A stretch of 64,000 nucleotides of DNA from Nibribacter roseus (GCF_042662225.1 NZ_JBHSYQ010000006.1:186001-250000); one strand, 5' to 3'. Positions 17,032-26,066 are shown, counted from the first letter of the stretch. Notes: generated from the sequence alone by a model not told the origin. Numbers and translations: made by a program.

Positions 17032-17131
17032 CGCCTTAAAATACGTGAAAATGTATGAGAACTACTAAAAGTGCTATAAACAAAGAAAGAGGGCATTAGC
17101 CCTCCTTCATTATTGATGATAATAAATGTTC

Positions 17132-17635
17132 TTATACGAAGAAGCTGAAAAACGCAGCTTTAGCCTGACTGAAAAATCCACCTGATTGCTCAGCGCTTGA
17201 ACCCATTCTGCGGGATGATGAAGATGTTCTGGTTTGCTGACGCAGTTGTAATCTTTGTAAAGCTGCTACTAACCAAGTCTTGGCAGACTCACCTCTCTCA
17301 ATAATGCCAGATACACCTGGGTGCCACAGTTTTAAAATATTAGGACCCATTAAAGCAGGCACTAACACATAAGCATGGGTTCTAACTTGCTGAGCCAGCA
17401 GCTTTGTTAGTAATAAAGAATCTGGTTCGAAATTAAGGCTCTCACGACCTCCAAAGACAATAATTTCTCTTGTTGAATTCCGCACCTCATTGAATTGGCG
17501 CTCATACTCATCATAAGAAAATGTCCTCAACTCGATAGGCTTAGAATAAAGATTCTGTTTGTCTAACGCTTGGCAGATCATGCCAGCAAAGGCTTTATCA
17601 TCCTCTAAGAGAATTAGGCGATAAGGATTTGACAT
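17132..17635 (-). CDS. Degenerate response-regulator receiver-like protein
   Basis: 167 residues. The start YRLILLEDDKAFAGMICQAL looks like the first strand, acidic pair and helix of a CheY fold, but the strand-3 position that should carry the phosphoacceptor Asp reads EIIVFGGRESL, with no Asp. A receiver-like helix and strand follow, then a Ser/Arg-rich linker (RTSSSSRRMGSSAEQ) and an aromatic tail (FSQAKAAFFSFFV). It is probably a pseudo-receiver regulated without phosphorylation, or not a receiver at all. No kinase is adjacent. Confidence 0.5.
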   Translation of the reverse strand: MSNPYRLILLEDDKAFAGMICQALDKQNLYSKPIELRTFSYDEYERQFNEVRNSTREIIVFGGRESLNFEPDSLLLTKLLAQQVRTHAYVLVPALMGPNILKLWHPGVSGIIERGESAKTWLVAALQRLQLRQQTRTSSSSRRMGSSAEQSGGFFSQAKAAFFSFFV

Positions 17636-17801
17636 AAATTGGACTAAAATGCTTTTGGGAGATATGCTTCGAGCGGTGCAGGTAGCATGCTGCCAATACG
17701 AATTTTTAGACTAAGAGGTTATGATTTACAGTAATTACGTAATATTGTGCAATATATTGCACGGGTGTTACATTGCAAAATATAATTTTTACTCTTTTAA
17801 A

Positions 17802-18929
17802 ATGAACAATATTAAACTTGGTATTTTAGGCGGTGGGCAACTTGGGCGTATGCTAATTCAAGCGGGGTTAGACTTCAATTTAACCGTATCTGTCTTAGAC
17901 CCAGATGAAAACGCACCGTGCCGCAACCTGTGTGAAAAATTTGTTCAGGGAAATCTGCTTGATTTTGACACTGTGTACAATTTCGGGAAAGGCTGCAATT
18001 TAGTTACCATAGAAATTGAGCACGTAAACGTTGATGCGCTTTTCAAATTACAAGCCGAAGGAGTAAAGGTTTACCCGAAGCCTGAGTCTCTTAAAATAAT
18101 TCAGGACAAAGGATTGCAGAAAGAGTTCTACAGGGAAAACGCCATACCTACTGCAGATTTTAGACTGCTGCAGGACCAGACGGAACTTGCTGCCCACGCA
18201 GAGTTTTTACCTGCGTTTCATAAACTCAGAAAAGGGGGGTATGATGGCAATGGCGTAAGAAGACTTACTTCTGCCGCTGATTTCCCAAAGGCATTTGAAG
18301 CACCCTCAGTACTAGAGAAGTTAGTAGATTTTGAAAAAGAAATTTCTGTGATCTGCGCCCGCAGTGCCAATGGTGAAGTAAAAGCTTTTCCGGTAGTGGA
18401 ACTGGTGTTTCACCCAGAGCATAACTTGGTAGACTATCTGCTGGCTCCGGCACAAATTGCGTACAAGCTGCAACGTATGGCCATTGAAATTGCAACACAT
18501 GTAACCACTGCCCTAGACATGGTAGGCCTGCTGGCGGTAGAGATGTTTCTGACCCGCGATGGACAGATACTAGTAAATGAAGTTGCGCCAAGGCCTCATA
18601 ACAGCGGACACCATACCATGAAGGCAAATGCTACTTCTCAGTTTGAGCAACACCTGCGGGCAATACTGGGCCTGCCCCTAGGCGACACTGAATTTCATTG
18701 CCCCGCTATTATGCTGAACTTACTTGGTGAAGCCGGATACTCTGGTGAAGCCAAATATGAAGGTCTGGACGAAACGTTACAGGAAGCAGGCGTATATTTG
18801 CACCTTTACGGAAAGAAATATACTAGACCTCACCGCAAAATGGGACATTTAACGGTGCTGGCCCCCACAGTGGAAGAAGTGAAAGCCAAAGCGGAACAAA
18901 TTAAGAACCGATTAAAAATTATTGCATGA
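17802..18929 (+). CDS. purK: N5-carboxyaminoimidazole ribonucleotide synthase
   Basis: 375 residues from the ATG at 17802; an upstream in-frame ATG at 17721 would add 27 AT-encoded residues that do not resemble the family. ATP-grasp enzyme: LGILGGGQLGRMLIQAG at the start, RKGGYDGNGV near 170, and NEVAPRPHNSGHHT near 265. It makes N5-CAIR from AIR, bicarbonate and ATP. It overlaps purE by four bases (ATGA), which is the classic purEK pairing in reversed order. I see no purine riboswitch upstream. Confidence 0.95.
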   Translation: MNNIKLGILGGGQLGRMLIQAGLDFNLTVSVLDPDENAPCRNLCEKFVQGNLLDFDTVYNFGKGCNLVTIEIEHVNVDALFKLQAEGVKVYPKPESLKIIQDKGLQKEFYRENAIPTADFRLLQDQTELAAHAEFLPAFHKLRKGGYDGNGVRRLTSAADFPKAFEAPSVLEKLVDFEKEISVICARSANGEVKAFPVVELVFHPEHNLVDYLLAPAQIAYKLQRMAIEIATHVTTALDMVGLLAVEMFLTRDGQILVNEVAPRPHNSGHHTMKANATSQFEQHLRAILGLPLGDTEFHCPAIMLNLLGEAGYSGEAKYEGLDETLQEAGVYLHLYGKKYTRPHRKMGHLTVLAPTVEEVKAKAEQIKNRLKIIA

Positions 18930-19450
18930 GCCAAATAGAGAAGAACCAGCCTCAGGTGGGGATTATTATGGGCAGCCAGTCAGACCTCAAAGTTATGTCT
19001 GCCGCTGCTGATATACTGGAGCAATTGGGAGTTCCTTTTGAGTTGACCATTGTGTCGGCGCACCGCACCCCGCACCGCATGGTAGAGTATGCAGAGAGCG
19101 CCCGTAAAAAAGGTTTGAAAGTGATCATTGCCGGTGCCGGGGGGGCAGCTCATTTGCCTGGTATGGTAGCCGCGCTTACCACTTTACCCGTGATTGGGGT
19201 GCCCGTTAAATCCAGTAACTCAATAGACGGCTGGGATTCTATACTCTCTATTCTGCAAATGCCTAGCGGAGTTCCTGTAGCCACGGTGGCCCTGAACGGT
19301 GCCGCTAACGCCGGTTTGCTGGCTGCTCAAATTCTAGGCACTACCAGTGCCGTAGTTGCTGATGCTCTAGAGAAACACCGTACCACCCAACGCGAGAAAG
19401 TAATGCGCTCAGTAGAGCAATTGAAACGCGGTGACCTTGATGTAGATTAA
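18926..19450 (+). CDS. purE: N5-carboxyaminoimidazole ribonucleotide mutase
   Basis: 174 residues. Class I PurE: GIIMGSQSDLKVM (residues 13-25), SAHRTPHRM with the conserved His, and AGAGGAAHLPGMVAALT. It converts N5-CAIR to CAIR for the preceding PurK product. Start codon overlaps the purK stop, so the two are translationally coupled. Confidence 0.97.
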   Translation: MSQIEKNQPQVGIIMGSQSDLKVMSAAADILEQLGVPFELTIVSAHRTPHRMVEYAESARKKGLKVIIAGAGGAAHLPGMVAALTTLPVIGVPVKSSNSIDGWDSILSILQMPSGVPVATVALNGAANAGLLAAQILGTTSAVVADALEKHRTTQREKVMRSVEQLKRGDLDVD

Positions 19451-19460
19451 CACTACCTTC

Positions 19461-20006
19461 TTGCTACAGTTCTTGAGAATTACAGATGCTGCCACGCCCG
19501 CATTTAAGCAGGCGTGGCAGTTGTATGAAGAAGCCTTTCCGCCAGAAGAGAGAAGGCTATTACTTCAACAACAAAGACTGCTGCAAGAGCCACATTATCA
19601 GTTCAAGATCATACTGGTAGATAATTCCTTTGTGGGACTGTTTTGTACATGGCAGTTCCCCTTATTTTCTTTTCTGGAGCATTTTGCAATAAACCCCAGT
19701 TGCCGAGGCAGGGGAGTAGGGGCGGCGGCGTTGCGTCTGTGGGTTGAGCAGGCAGCTCTTCCCCTTGTGCTTGAGGTAGAGCTGCCTGAAACTGAAACAG
19801 CAAAGAGAAGAGTGAAGTTTTACCAAAGAGCAGGGTTCTATCTAAATGAGCACAATTATCTGCAGCCTCCTTATTCCCCTGAAAAAAGTTGGGTTCCTCT
19901 GCAAATCATGTCTTACCCACAATTATTAGAGAAATTAGATTTTGAAAGAACTGTACAAATAATTTACCGGCAGGTCTATCAGCTCAATTCTTATAAACCT
20001 AACTGA
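19461..20006 (+). CDS. GNAT family N-acetyltransferase
   Basis: 181 residues read from a TTG at 19461, ten bases after purE; there is no in-frame ATG before the domain, and a TTG at 19473 is an equal candidate. GNAT motif A is visible at INPSCRGRGVGAAALRLWV (about residues 74-92), followed by VKFYQRAGFYLNEHNY. It should transfer an acyl group from acyl-CoA to an unknown amine. Close spacing puts it in the purKE transcript, though a link to purine synthesis is not implied. Confidence 0.8.
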   Translation: MLQFLRITDAATPAFKQAWQLYEEAFPPEERRLLLQQQRLLQEPHYQFKIILVDNSFVGLFCTWQFPLFSFLEHFAINPSCRGRGVGAAALRLWVEQAALPLVLEVELPETETAKRRVKFYQRAGFYLNEHNYLQPPYSPEKSWVPLQIMSYPQLLEKLDFERTVQIIYRQVYQLNSYKPN

Positions 20007-20021
20007 CCTTTCCCTTTCTAA

Positions 20022-21230
20022 TTAAAAGCTATAGCTTAAAAGAAAACTCAAGTTTTTGATGGCCGTCATGCCAGAGTTACTATCATCAATGCCATTTAAA
20101 GAATTAAACCGGGCTTCAAAAGAAAATTTGTGACCGTTTATTCTTTGCGAAACACCAGTTCCAGCCATCACTCCAAACATGTAAATGCGTCTTTCGCCAG
20201 AAAGTAACTGGAATTCTTGAGGCTCTTTAGATTCTTGGGTGGAGGTATGGATATAATGATTACTGCTGCTAAGGTTAAGGGCATTTTGCACTCCAAGGTT
20301 GATGAAAGGTTTAAAGTTGCCAGTTGAGAATTCTTGCTTAAAATAAAGAGGCAACTTCAGTGCTTTAAGTTGAATTTCCATTTCATATTTGCCGCCTAAA
20401 TTATGCTCTAAGGCATCAGTGTATTGATGCTGTGTATATAAAACATCGGTTTGCAAAAAGGTGTTTCTCCCTACTAAAGTCAGTGGTAAACCTACAGTTA
20501 CCCCTGCCACTATGTTTGTACCACCTGGCAAATTTCTGTTGTTCATGTAAGAAGAAGGTGTCCGCAATAGCGCAAAAGTTGAATGGTGCGAACCTGCTAC
20601 CACACCAAAGTATAGTTTTGGTTTTTCCTGCTCTTGTACAAACAATGGCTCTGCAGGATGGGCACATTGGTTGTATTGCACAACCACCTTTTTGAGGTCA
20701 CGCCTATTCAGATTAACATAGTTGATGGTAGGCAGCAAATCAGGACATCCCAAAAAAGCTTTGTTTAATATGCGCCTATACTCTTTGTCTAGAACAGTTA
20801 CTTCGCCAATAGAAGGTTGAGTTTGCTTGATTTTATTGATTCTGAGTTCTTGTAGGGTATCAGATTTGATTAAATAATAATGATCCTTGCCATAATTGTC
20901 CCGGTGGGAATAAAGACTGGCTTTCCCTTTGACAAGAACATTAAGAAAAATGCTCTGAACAGAATCTTTCCAGATGAGCTTTTTAGATTCAAATCTATCT
21001 CCTTTTTCAAAGCCATAGCCTTGTATATCATTAGGTAAGTAAGTTGTTAAACCAGTCTCGGGTGACGGAGCAAAAGAGGCACTGATACCACTTTTTATGA
21101 TGTTCTTTTGCTGTAAAAACCCTGTAATGGTATCACCATTGCTGATTATATAGCCTGGCAAGAGATCATTTTGCGCAAACGCACCGCCCCATACTAAACA
21201 GATGACAAACAGTAGTAAAGCTTTTTTCAT
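20022..21230 (-). CDS. Secreted protein with C-terminal outer-membrane barrel
   Basis: 402 residues from the ATG at 21230; a TTG six codons earlier is unlikely because the signal peptide (LLLFVICLVWGGAFAQ) begins at MKK. Residues ~25-190 form a soluble region starting LLPGYIISNGDTITGFLQQK, a type common in Bacteroidota hypothetical proteins, and residues ~195-402 show barrel-like strands (LYFGVVAGSHHSTF, LLSYSF at the end). Function unknown. It converges with the GNAT gene with only 15 bases between them and no visible terminator. Confidence 0.7.
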   Translation of the reverse strand: MKKALLLFVICLVWGGAFAQNDLLPGYIISNGDTITGFLQQKNIIKSGISASFAPSPETGLTTYLPNDIQGYGFEKGDRFESKKLIWKDSVQSIFLNVLVKGKASLYSHRDNYGKDHYYLIKSDTLQELRINKIKQTQPSIGEVTVLDKEYRRILNKAFLGCPDLLPTINYVNLNRRDLKKVVVQYNQCAHPAEPLFVQEQEKPKLYFGVVAGSHHSTFALLRTPSSYMNNRNLPGGTNIVAGVTVGLPLTLVGRNTFLQTDVLYTQHQYTDALEHNLGGKYEMEIQLKALKLPLYFKQEFSTGNFKPFINLGVQNALNLSSSNHYIHTSTQESKEPQEFQLLSGERRIYMFGVMAGTGVSQRINGHKFSFEARFNSLNGIDDSNSGMTAIKNLSFLLSYSF

Positions 21231-21566
21231 GATAAATATTAGATGCAAAAAGGTAATTAAAATTTAGGTGAATATCTTTTATAGATGGCTCGGTTAGGTT
21301 TCAGCTAAGTTGCTACATTTTTTATGATTCTACAGCGAATGGTACAGGTAATAATGTGAAAGGCAACATTGGGTGGTATAAAAGTGAACTGTTCCAGTCA
21401 AAGATCTACCATTGCACTCTATTAAAGATATGAAGGCTAGATAATTTTAGATTCTTTTTAAAACAGTTTGTCTATGTGCAGCGGACGTTGCAGCATTCAT
21501 GTATGTCATCCGTGTAACTGTTTTGTCTTATTATAGTACAACATACTATTTAACAATTACCATAAA
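21231..21566. other. Divergent intergenic region, no gene seen
   Basis: AT-rich spacer between divergent starts. It must hold promoters for both, but I see no convincing TTTG/TAnnTTTG pair and no P36 copy. Confidence 0.5.
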
Positions 21567-23030
21567 ATGATGGTGAAGCCTACACACCTACTCTTGTTCT
21601 GCACTGTCATTTTCTTAATGTCAAGCTGCTACAAATTGAGGGGCCACTACGGCGGGCCACAAAGCTTTGCTACGCAGTCTCGTTTGATCAAGCCTTCTGA
21701 TGTTGCTTTGCCCGCTTGGTACTCCATAGAAATGGTGGCCACAGGGTTGACATATCCTACTGGTATGACGTTTGATGAGCAGGGTACTCCGTATGTTACA
21801 GAATCTGGATATGCCTACGGGGAAGTATGGCTGCCACCTAGGCTCCTTAAAATAAATGCTGACGGCAGTACTACCCAAGTGGCCGCAGGCGACAAAAATG
21901 GCCCCTGGACAGGGGCAGTCTACCACAATGGGTTTTTCTACGTGTCAGAAGGTGGTGAACTGGAGGGCGGCCGCATATTAAGAATAGCTAAAGATGGAAA
22001 AACTACGGTGCTGGTAGAAGGTTTGCCTAGCATGGGCGATCATCATACCGATGCCCCAATAGTGGGGCAGGATGGCTATTTATACTTTGGCCAAGGTACG
22101 GCCACCAATTCTGGCGTGGTGGGGCCAGATAACTACAACTACGGTTGGCTTAAGCGTTATCCTTCCTTCCATGATATTCCGTGCAAAGACATTGAACTGG
22201 CCGGTCAGAATTTCACCTCAGACAACCCCTTAACCGAAGCCAAAGGTGACAAAGCCATAACCGGAGCTTACTTGCCCTTTGGTACGCCTAGTCAGCCGAA
22301 CCAAGTAATTAAAGGGGCTGTGCCATGCTCTGGGGCAGTTTTCAGGGTTCCGCTGCAGGGAGGGCCGCTGGAATTGGTGGCTTGGGGACTGAGGAACCCA
22401 TTTGGCATAGCTTTTTCTCCGGAAAACAAACTTTATGTAACTGACAATGGCTACGACACCCGGGGTAGCCGACCTGGCTATGGATCGGGAGACGTGTTGT
22501 GGGCAATTGAGCCGGGGCAGTGGTACGGCTGGCCTGACTATTCCGGTGGACAGCCTATGAACACAGAAGATTACGAGACACCTGATAAAGATCCTAAATT
22601 TCTTTTGGCCAAGCATCCAAACTCTCCGCCTAAACCAGTGGCGGTACTGGGCGTCCATTCCTCATCGAACGGGCTAGACTTTTCAAGCAATAGCCAGTTC
22701 GGGTTTCAGGGAGAAGCTTTTATAGCCCAATTTGGCGACATGGCACCAGAGGTTGGCCGTATTTATGGGCCCGTGGGGTATAAAGTAGTGCGGGTGAACA
22801 CCAACACCGGTGAAATCACTGACTTTGCCGTGAACAAAGGAAAAACGAACGGACCTGCCTCAGAAATGAAGCACGGCGGACTGGAAAGACCCATTGCAGT
22901 AAAGTTTAATCCATCCGGAACTGCCTTGTATGTAGTTGACTTCGGGGTGATGCCCATGACCGAACAAGGGCCAGCACCCAAGCAGCAGACGGGGGTGCTC
23001 TGGAAAATAACTAAAACTACCGCCAAATGA
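21567..23030 (+). CDS. Six-bladed propeller (PQQ-sugar/sorbosone dehydrogenase-like) lipoprotein
   Basis: 487 residues. Lipobox FLMSSC places lipidated Cys21 at the N-terminus. The rest is a glucose/sorbosone dehydrogenase-type beta-propeller: YPTGMTFDEQGTPYVTE, a MGDHHTDAP segment, LRNPFGIAFSPENKLYVTDNG and the closing GGLERPIAVKFNPSG. Such enzymes oxidise sugars or alcohols with PQQ and pass electrons to cytochrome c. The next gene, overlapping by four bases, is a c-type cytochrome lipoprotein, which supports a periplasmic oxidase couple. Cofactor and substrate are inferred. Confidence 0.82.
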   Translation: MMVKPTHLLLFCTVIFLMSSCYKLRGHYGGPQSFATQSRLIKPSDVALPAWYSIEMVATGLTYPTGMTFDEQGTPYVTESGYAYGEVWLPPRLLKINADGSTTQVAAGDKNGPWTGAVYHNGFFYVSEGGELEGGRILRIAKDGKTTVLVEGLPSMGDHHTDAPIVGQDGYLYFGQGTATNSGVVGPDNYNYGWLKRYPSFHDIPCKDIELAGQNFTSDNPLTEAKGDKAITGAYLPFGTPSQPNQVIKGAVPCSGAVFRVPLQGGPLELVAWGLRNPFGIAFSPENKLYVTDNGYDTRGSRPGYGSGDVLWAIEPGQWYGWPDYSGGQPMNTEDYETPDKDPKFLLAKHPNSPPKPVAVLGVHSSSNGLDFSSNSQFGFQGEAFIAQFGDMAPEVGRIYGPVGYKVVRVNTNTGEITDFAVNKGKTNGPASEMKHGGLERPIAVKFNPSGTALYVVDFGVMPMTEQGPAPKQQTGVLWKITKTTAK

Positions 23031-23449
23031 ACAAGCAATCTCTTCTTCAGATAAACCTGACGCTGGTTATATGGTGTATGGGTGTGCTTCTCTTACAGAG
23101 CTGTGGCAGTGCCCGCCGAAGCGAACCCATCATAGGGCCTTTGGCTTTACAATCTCAGCAACTGGAGAATGGGCGGCAAGTTTTCATGCTGAACTGCCAG
23201 AAGTGCCATCCCGCAGGAGAGGCAGGATTAGGACCACCTATTAACAATGTACCCTTGCCCGGAGCTGCCCTCAGGTTTAGGGTTCGCAGCAGAGCCTTTG
23301 CGTTGGGTATTGGAAGAATGCCCTCATTCAAAGAACATGAAATCTCAGATGAGCAATTAGATGACCTGGTGAAATATATGAAGGCGCTGCGACGGCATAA
23401 GACAAAACCAGTGGCTTCGGCTAAGAGACTGTTTCCGTTTTTGGCCTGA
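23027..23449 (+). CDS. c-type cytochrome lipoprotein
   Basis: 140 residues. Lipobox LLLQSC (Cys26), one heme site CQKCH at residues 57-61, and a probable axial Met near residue 98 in GRMPSFKEHE; helix LDDLVKYMKAL closes the fold. It overlaps the propeller dehydrogenase gene by ATGA and should be its electron acceptor. The last five codons and the stop lie inside a P36 palindrome, so the repeat encodes the C-terminus PFLA. Confidence 0.92.
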   Translation: MNKQSLLQINLTLVIWCMGVLLLQSCGSARRSEPIIGPLALQSQQLENGRQVFMLNCQKCHPAGEAGLGPPINNVPLPGAALRFRVRSRAFALGIGRMPSFKEHEISDEQLDDLVKYMKALRRHKTKPVASAKRLFPFLA

Positions 23450-23474
23450 TTTTTCAAAAAGAGGCTAAAAACGG
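23435..23474. repeat. P36 palindrome, copy 5 (overlaps a stop codon)
   Basis: Core 23437-23472 plus CCG/CGG extension. Contains the cytochrome stop codon TGA at 23447-23449 and lies 39 bases beyond the converging gene's stop. Confidence 0.85.
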
Positions 23475-23512
23475 CTTTGCCTATTCTTAATATTTCTGCG
23501 TTTTTCCTAAAG

Positions 23513-23863
23513 CTAAAAGTGTTTCTGTCGGGGAGTCAGAAAAAAGCAAAGTGCCATTGCGAATGCGCAAATCGAAAGCCCTAAAGACTCCCGGGCTTCT
23601 TCAATGGCTGGAGAGCGTTGCATGTCAAACAGAATTCCTTGGTATACAAGAGGCCACATAGCAACTCCCGCAACTCCGAAAATAAGAAACGCCACACCAA
23701 ACACCCAGCGGGGAAGCTTTTGCCAACTCGCCATTCCGCACAGCACCGCTGCCGACAGATATACCGCTATCCAAACCGCTGGGTCAGGGTCATTCCACTG
23801 CAGCGCCGCAAAGACCAGAAACATAAGGCAGAGCAAAATCAGAGAGAAGAAGCGAAGTTTCAT
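23513..23863 (-). CDS. TMEM220-like small membrane protein
   Basis: 116 residues with four predicted membrane helices. The first helix and loop, CLMFLVFAALQWNDPDPAVWI, are the hallmark of the TMEM220 family shared by bacteria and eukaryotes. No biochemical role is established. It converges with the cytochrome gene across P36 copy 5. Confidence 0.85.
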   Translation of the reverse strand: MKLRFFSLILLCLMFLVFAALQWNDPDPAVWIAVYLSAAVLCGMASWQKLPRWVFGVAFLIFGVAGVAMWPLVYQGILFDMQRSPAIEEARESLGLSICAFAMALCFFLTPRQKHF

Positions 23864-23966
23864 AGAGCTATTTTATTCGGAAGGAGTACGGTTTAAAGGA
23901 TTGTGCTAAAGTAAAGATTTTGAAGCGTCGGGCAAATGCACATCTTCATAGAAGCGTATAGATGAT

Positions 23967-24530
23967 ATGGCTAACTATATTTACCTCATTCGCCACGCCA
24001 AGCCCATCATAGACAAATCGGGTTTTTTCAGTAAAGCGCAGGCGCAGCAGTATTTAAAAGATTATCACCTGGCGGAAGTAGAGGAGATTTTGGAGCGTGA
24101 TGAACATTTGCCCGCGGGCAAGGTCAGAAAGGTTTTAACAAGTACCTTACCCAGAGCCAAGGCAACGGCTAAAATGTTGTTCGGCAATGATGTGGAACTG
24201 GTGGAAGATGAAATGTTCAGGGAATTCGAGAACCGCATCTGGGGCTTACCTATAGGTAAATTCCCTCTGGCCTGGTGGCAGGTCACCAGCCGAGTGCTCT
24301 GGATGCTGGGGCTGAACCAAAAAGAAATAGAGAGTTTTATACAGGCCAAAACACGAGCAGCCCAAGCGGCCCACCATTTAGCCCAGGAAGCCGAAAAAGA
24401 AAGAATAGCCGTACTGGTAGCCCATGGATTCTTGAACCAGTTTATTAAGCGCTCTCTTCGCAAGCAAGGTTGGAAGGTGAAGCGCAATGGTGGCCGAGGC
24501 TATGTGGGAATTACCATTCTCACCAAATAA
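23967..24530 (+). CDS. Histidine phosphatase superfamily protein
   Basis: 187 residues. Phosphoglycerate-mutase-like fold with the nucleophile in YLIRHAKP (His9) and a second basic/acid site at REFENRIWG near residue 90; the late His is at LVAHGFLNQF near residue 153. Cytoplasmic, no signal peptide. Substrate unknown. P36 copy 6 follows 27 bases after the stop. Confidence 0.85.
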   Translation: MANYIYLIRHAKPIIDKSGFFSKAQAQQYLKDYHLAEVEEILERDEHLPAGKVRKVLTSTLPRAKATAKMLFGNDVELVEDEMFREFENRIWGLPIGKFPLAWWQVTSRVLWMLGLNQKEIESFIQAKTRAAQAAHHLAQEAEKERIAVLVAHGFLNQFIKRSLRKQGWKVKRNGGRGYVGITILTK

Positions 24531-24557
24531 AGACATAATCCTTAGCAGCAAATCCGT

Positions 24558-24593
24558 GTTTTGGACTTGTTTTCTTGTAAATGGGTTAAAAAC
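24558..24593. repeat. P36 palindrome, copy 6
   Basis: 36 bp with a diverged right arm; CCGT and ACGG flanks partly extend it. Confidence 0.7.
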
Positions 24594-24607
24594 GGCAATA
24601 GTACCTT

Positions 24608-24681
24608 AGCTATGGCGCAAGCGTCCGCTTGTGTCCGCACGCACTCCTGATCAAGTTATACACAAGCTGACGCTTGTGCTA
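24608..24681. repeat. Inverted repeat rich in CAAGCGTC/GACGCTTG
   Basis: Left part GCGCAAGCGTCCGCTTGTG, right part CACAAGCTGACGCTTGTG, separated by about 33 bases. The motif CTTGTG/CACAAG recurs within. It could form a stem-loop; origin unknown. Confidence 0.5.
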
Positions 24682-24849
24682 TATAATGCCTTATCTACCC
24701 AAAGTTATTTCCTGCAGGTACTGAATGTGAAAGCCTGATGATGCTCTACTGGCTCAAGTGGATTAGTACTTTCTGTCATTTTATCCGTACATCTCTCTAC
24801 CAAGGGCTTGACCTTTGAGTAAAAATGAACCTCAGAACAAAGAATAATT

Positions 24850-25104
24850 ATGGCGAAGGAAAGTAGAATACTGAAGGCAATGTACGCAGTAGTGAAAGAC
24901 CAGGAAAACAAAAGCGAACAGCCCATTGATGCGGCGGATATCTCTTCCAAAACACCAGGTCTTTCTTTTGGCGAGATTGAGCAGGAAATGCGGGACCTTC
25001 AAATCAAGAAATTGTTGGAGCTGGACTATGACCAAAATGGTCACCTAGTCGGCCGCCTGACAGAGGAAGGTTTGCAAGAAGCCGAAAAAGCGTACAACCA
25101 ATAA
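24850..25104 (+). CDS. Small winged-helix-like hypothetical protein
   Basis: 84 residues. Pattern ILKAMYAVVKDQENK, then DAADISSKTPGLSFGEIEQEMRDLQIKKLLELD and a beta wing GHLVGRLTEEGLQEAEKAY, looks like a small winged helix, but no family is recognised. It might bind DNA. P36 copy 7 follows the stop. Confidence 0.6.
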   Translation: MAKESRILKAMYAVVKDQENKSEQPIDAADISSKTPGLSFGEIEQEMRDLQIKKLLELDYDQNGHLVGRLTEEGLQEAEKAYNQ

Positions 25105-25162
25105 GTGGCAAATCTGGCTTAAAAGCTTGCAGCTAGAAAAAGCTAAAGCTGCCTTAGCTTGT

Positions 25163-25198
25163 GCTTTTGACTTATTTTCGGAAAATCAGCCCTAAAAC
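25163..25198. repeat. P36 palindrome, copy 7
   Basis: 36 bp with GCTTTT replacing GTTTT, between converging genes, 10 bases from the exonuclease stop. Confidence 0.75.
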
Positions 25199-25208
25199 GG
25201 CGAGTATA

Positions 25209-25829
25209 TTAATAGGGGAATGGCTGTTTCTTCTTAGGCGCCTTACGTGCCGATGAGGCTGTATAGCCCCCATCATACAGCCGCCCAAAATTGATCTTCA
25301 GCTTCTCCGGAAAGTCTGCCAACTGGCTGCATTGGGTTTGTTCCAGCGCCCGTAACGTAAGCTCGGCACAGGCCAGAGAGTCTGAGGCGGCGCGGTGGTG
25401 GTGGAATTTTATCTGGTGCCGGTTACACAGCGATTTTAAATCATACTGCGGAAGCCCCTGCCACACTTGCTTACTGAACTGCACACTGCAGGCATAGTTC
25501 AGTTCCGGAAACGGCAGTTGGTAAGAGGTAAGCGTGGCTCTAAGCACACTCATGTCAAAGCTGGCGTTGTGGGCAATGACCAGCTGGTTCTGCAGCAAAG
25601 GCTTCAGCTCTTGCCACAGCTGGTCAAACTCTGGCGCATGTGCCACCTCCTTCGGCTGAATACCATGTACCGCAATGTTAAAGCTGTTGAAGTACGGGTA
25701 TGATTTTGGTTTTATAAGCCAAGCTTGGGTGCCCGTAATCTGCCCGTTCTGCACAAAGGTCAATCCAACTTCACATGGGCTGTTTCGTTCTGGGGTGGCC
25801 GTCTCAAAATCAAGGGTAATAAAATCCAT
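25209..25829 (-). CDS. DnaQ-like 3'-5' exonuclease (DEDDh)
   Basis: 206 residues. Exo I motif FITLDFETATPE (Asp7, Glu9), Exo II HNASFDMSVL (Asp near residue 96) and Exo III HHRAASDSLACAEL with the His and Asp of DEDDh. It resembles stand-alone exonuclease-domain proteins related to the DNA polymerase III epsilon subunit. The C-terminal tail (APKKKQPFPY) is basic and looks unstructured. Substrate (DNA or RNA) cannot be told from sequence. Confidence 0.9.
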   Translation of the reverse strand: MDFITLDFETATPERNSPCEVGLTFVQNGQITGTQAWLIKPKSYPYFNSFNIAVHGIQPKEVAHAPEFDQLWQELKPLLQNQLVIAHNASFDMSVLRATLTSYQLPFPELNYACSVQFSKQVWQGLPQYDLKSLCNRHQIKFHHHRAASDSLACAELTLRALEQTQCSQLADFPEKLKINFGRLYDGGYTASSARKAPKKKQPFPY

Positions 25830-25921
25830 CTGCTACTTCTTTACTACTGCAAGTTACAACTGTTCTGGCAGACGAAGTTTAGTTTTAGAGAGGAACGGCT
25901 AAGAAAAGTAGGAGAGATGCT

Positions 25922-25957
25922 GTTTTTGACCTGTTTTAGGAAAATAAGGCTGAAAAG
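25922..25957. repeat. P36 palindrome, copy 8
   Basis: 36 bp, upstream of the exonuclease gene and beyond the terminator of the next minus-strand gene. Confidence 0.75.
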
Positions 25958-26014
25958 AGGTAGCCAAAAGAAAGCTGATCTTTCCGAGCGTAATCTCCAA
26001 ATGAAAGCTTCAAA

Positions 26015-26046
26015 ATAAAAAAAGCCACTCTTTTTAGAGTGGCCTT
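26015..26046 (-). terminator. Intrinsic terminator
   Basis: GCCACTCT/AGAGTGGC stem, four-base loop, with an A-run on the plus strand that is a U-run for the minus-strand gene ending at 26067. Confidence 0.88.
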
Positions 26047-26066
26047 AGGTGCTGTTGGTGGCTTGA

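Larger units (their letters stand above)
24531..24849. other. Intergenic region with P36 copy 6 and a separate inverted repeat
   Basis: Holds P36 copy 6 and, at about 24608-24681, a pair of related inverted segments (GCGCAAGCGTCCGCTTGTG and CACAAGCTGACGCTTGTG). No gene is convincing. Confidence 0.6.

Noticed and set aside
17636..17801. Purine riboswitch before purK
   Set aside because: No recognisable aptamer core or paired arms.
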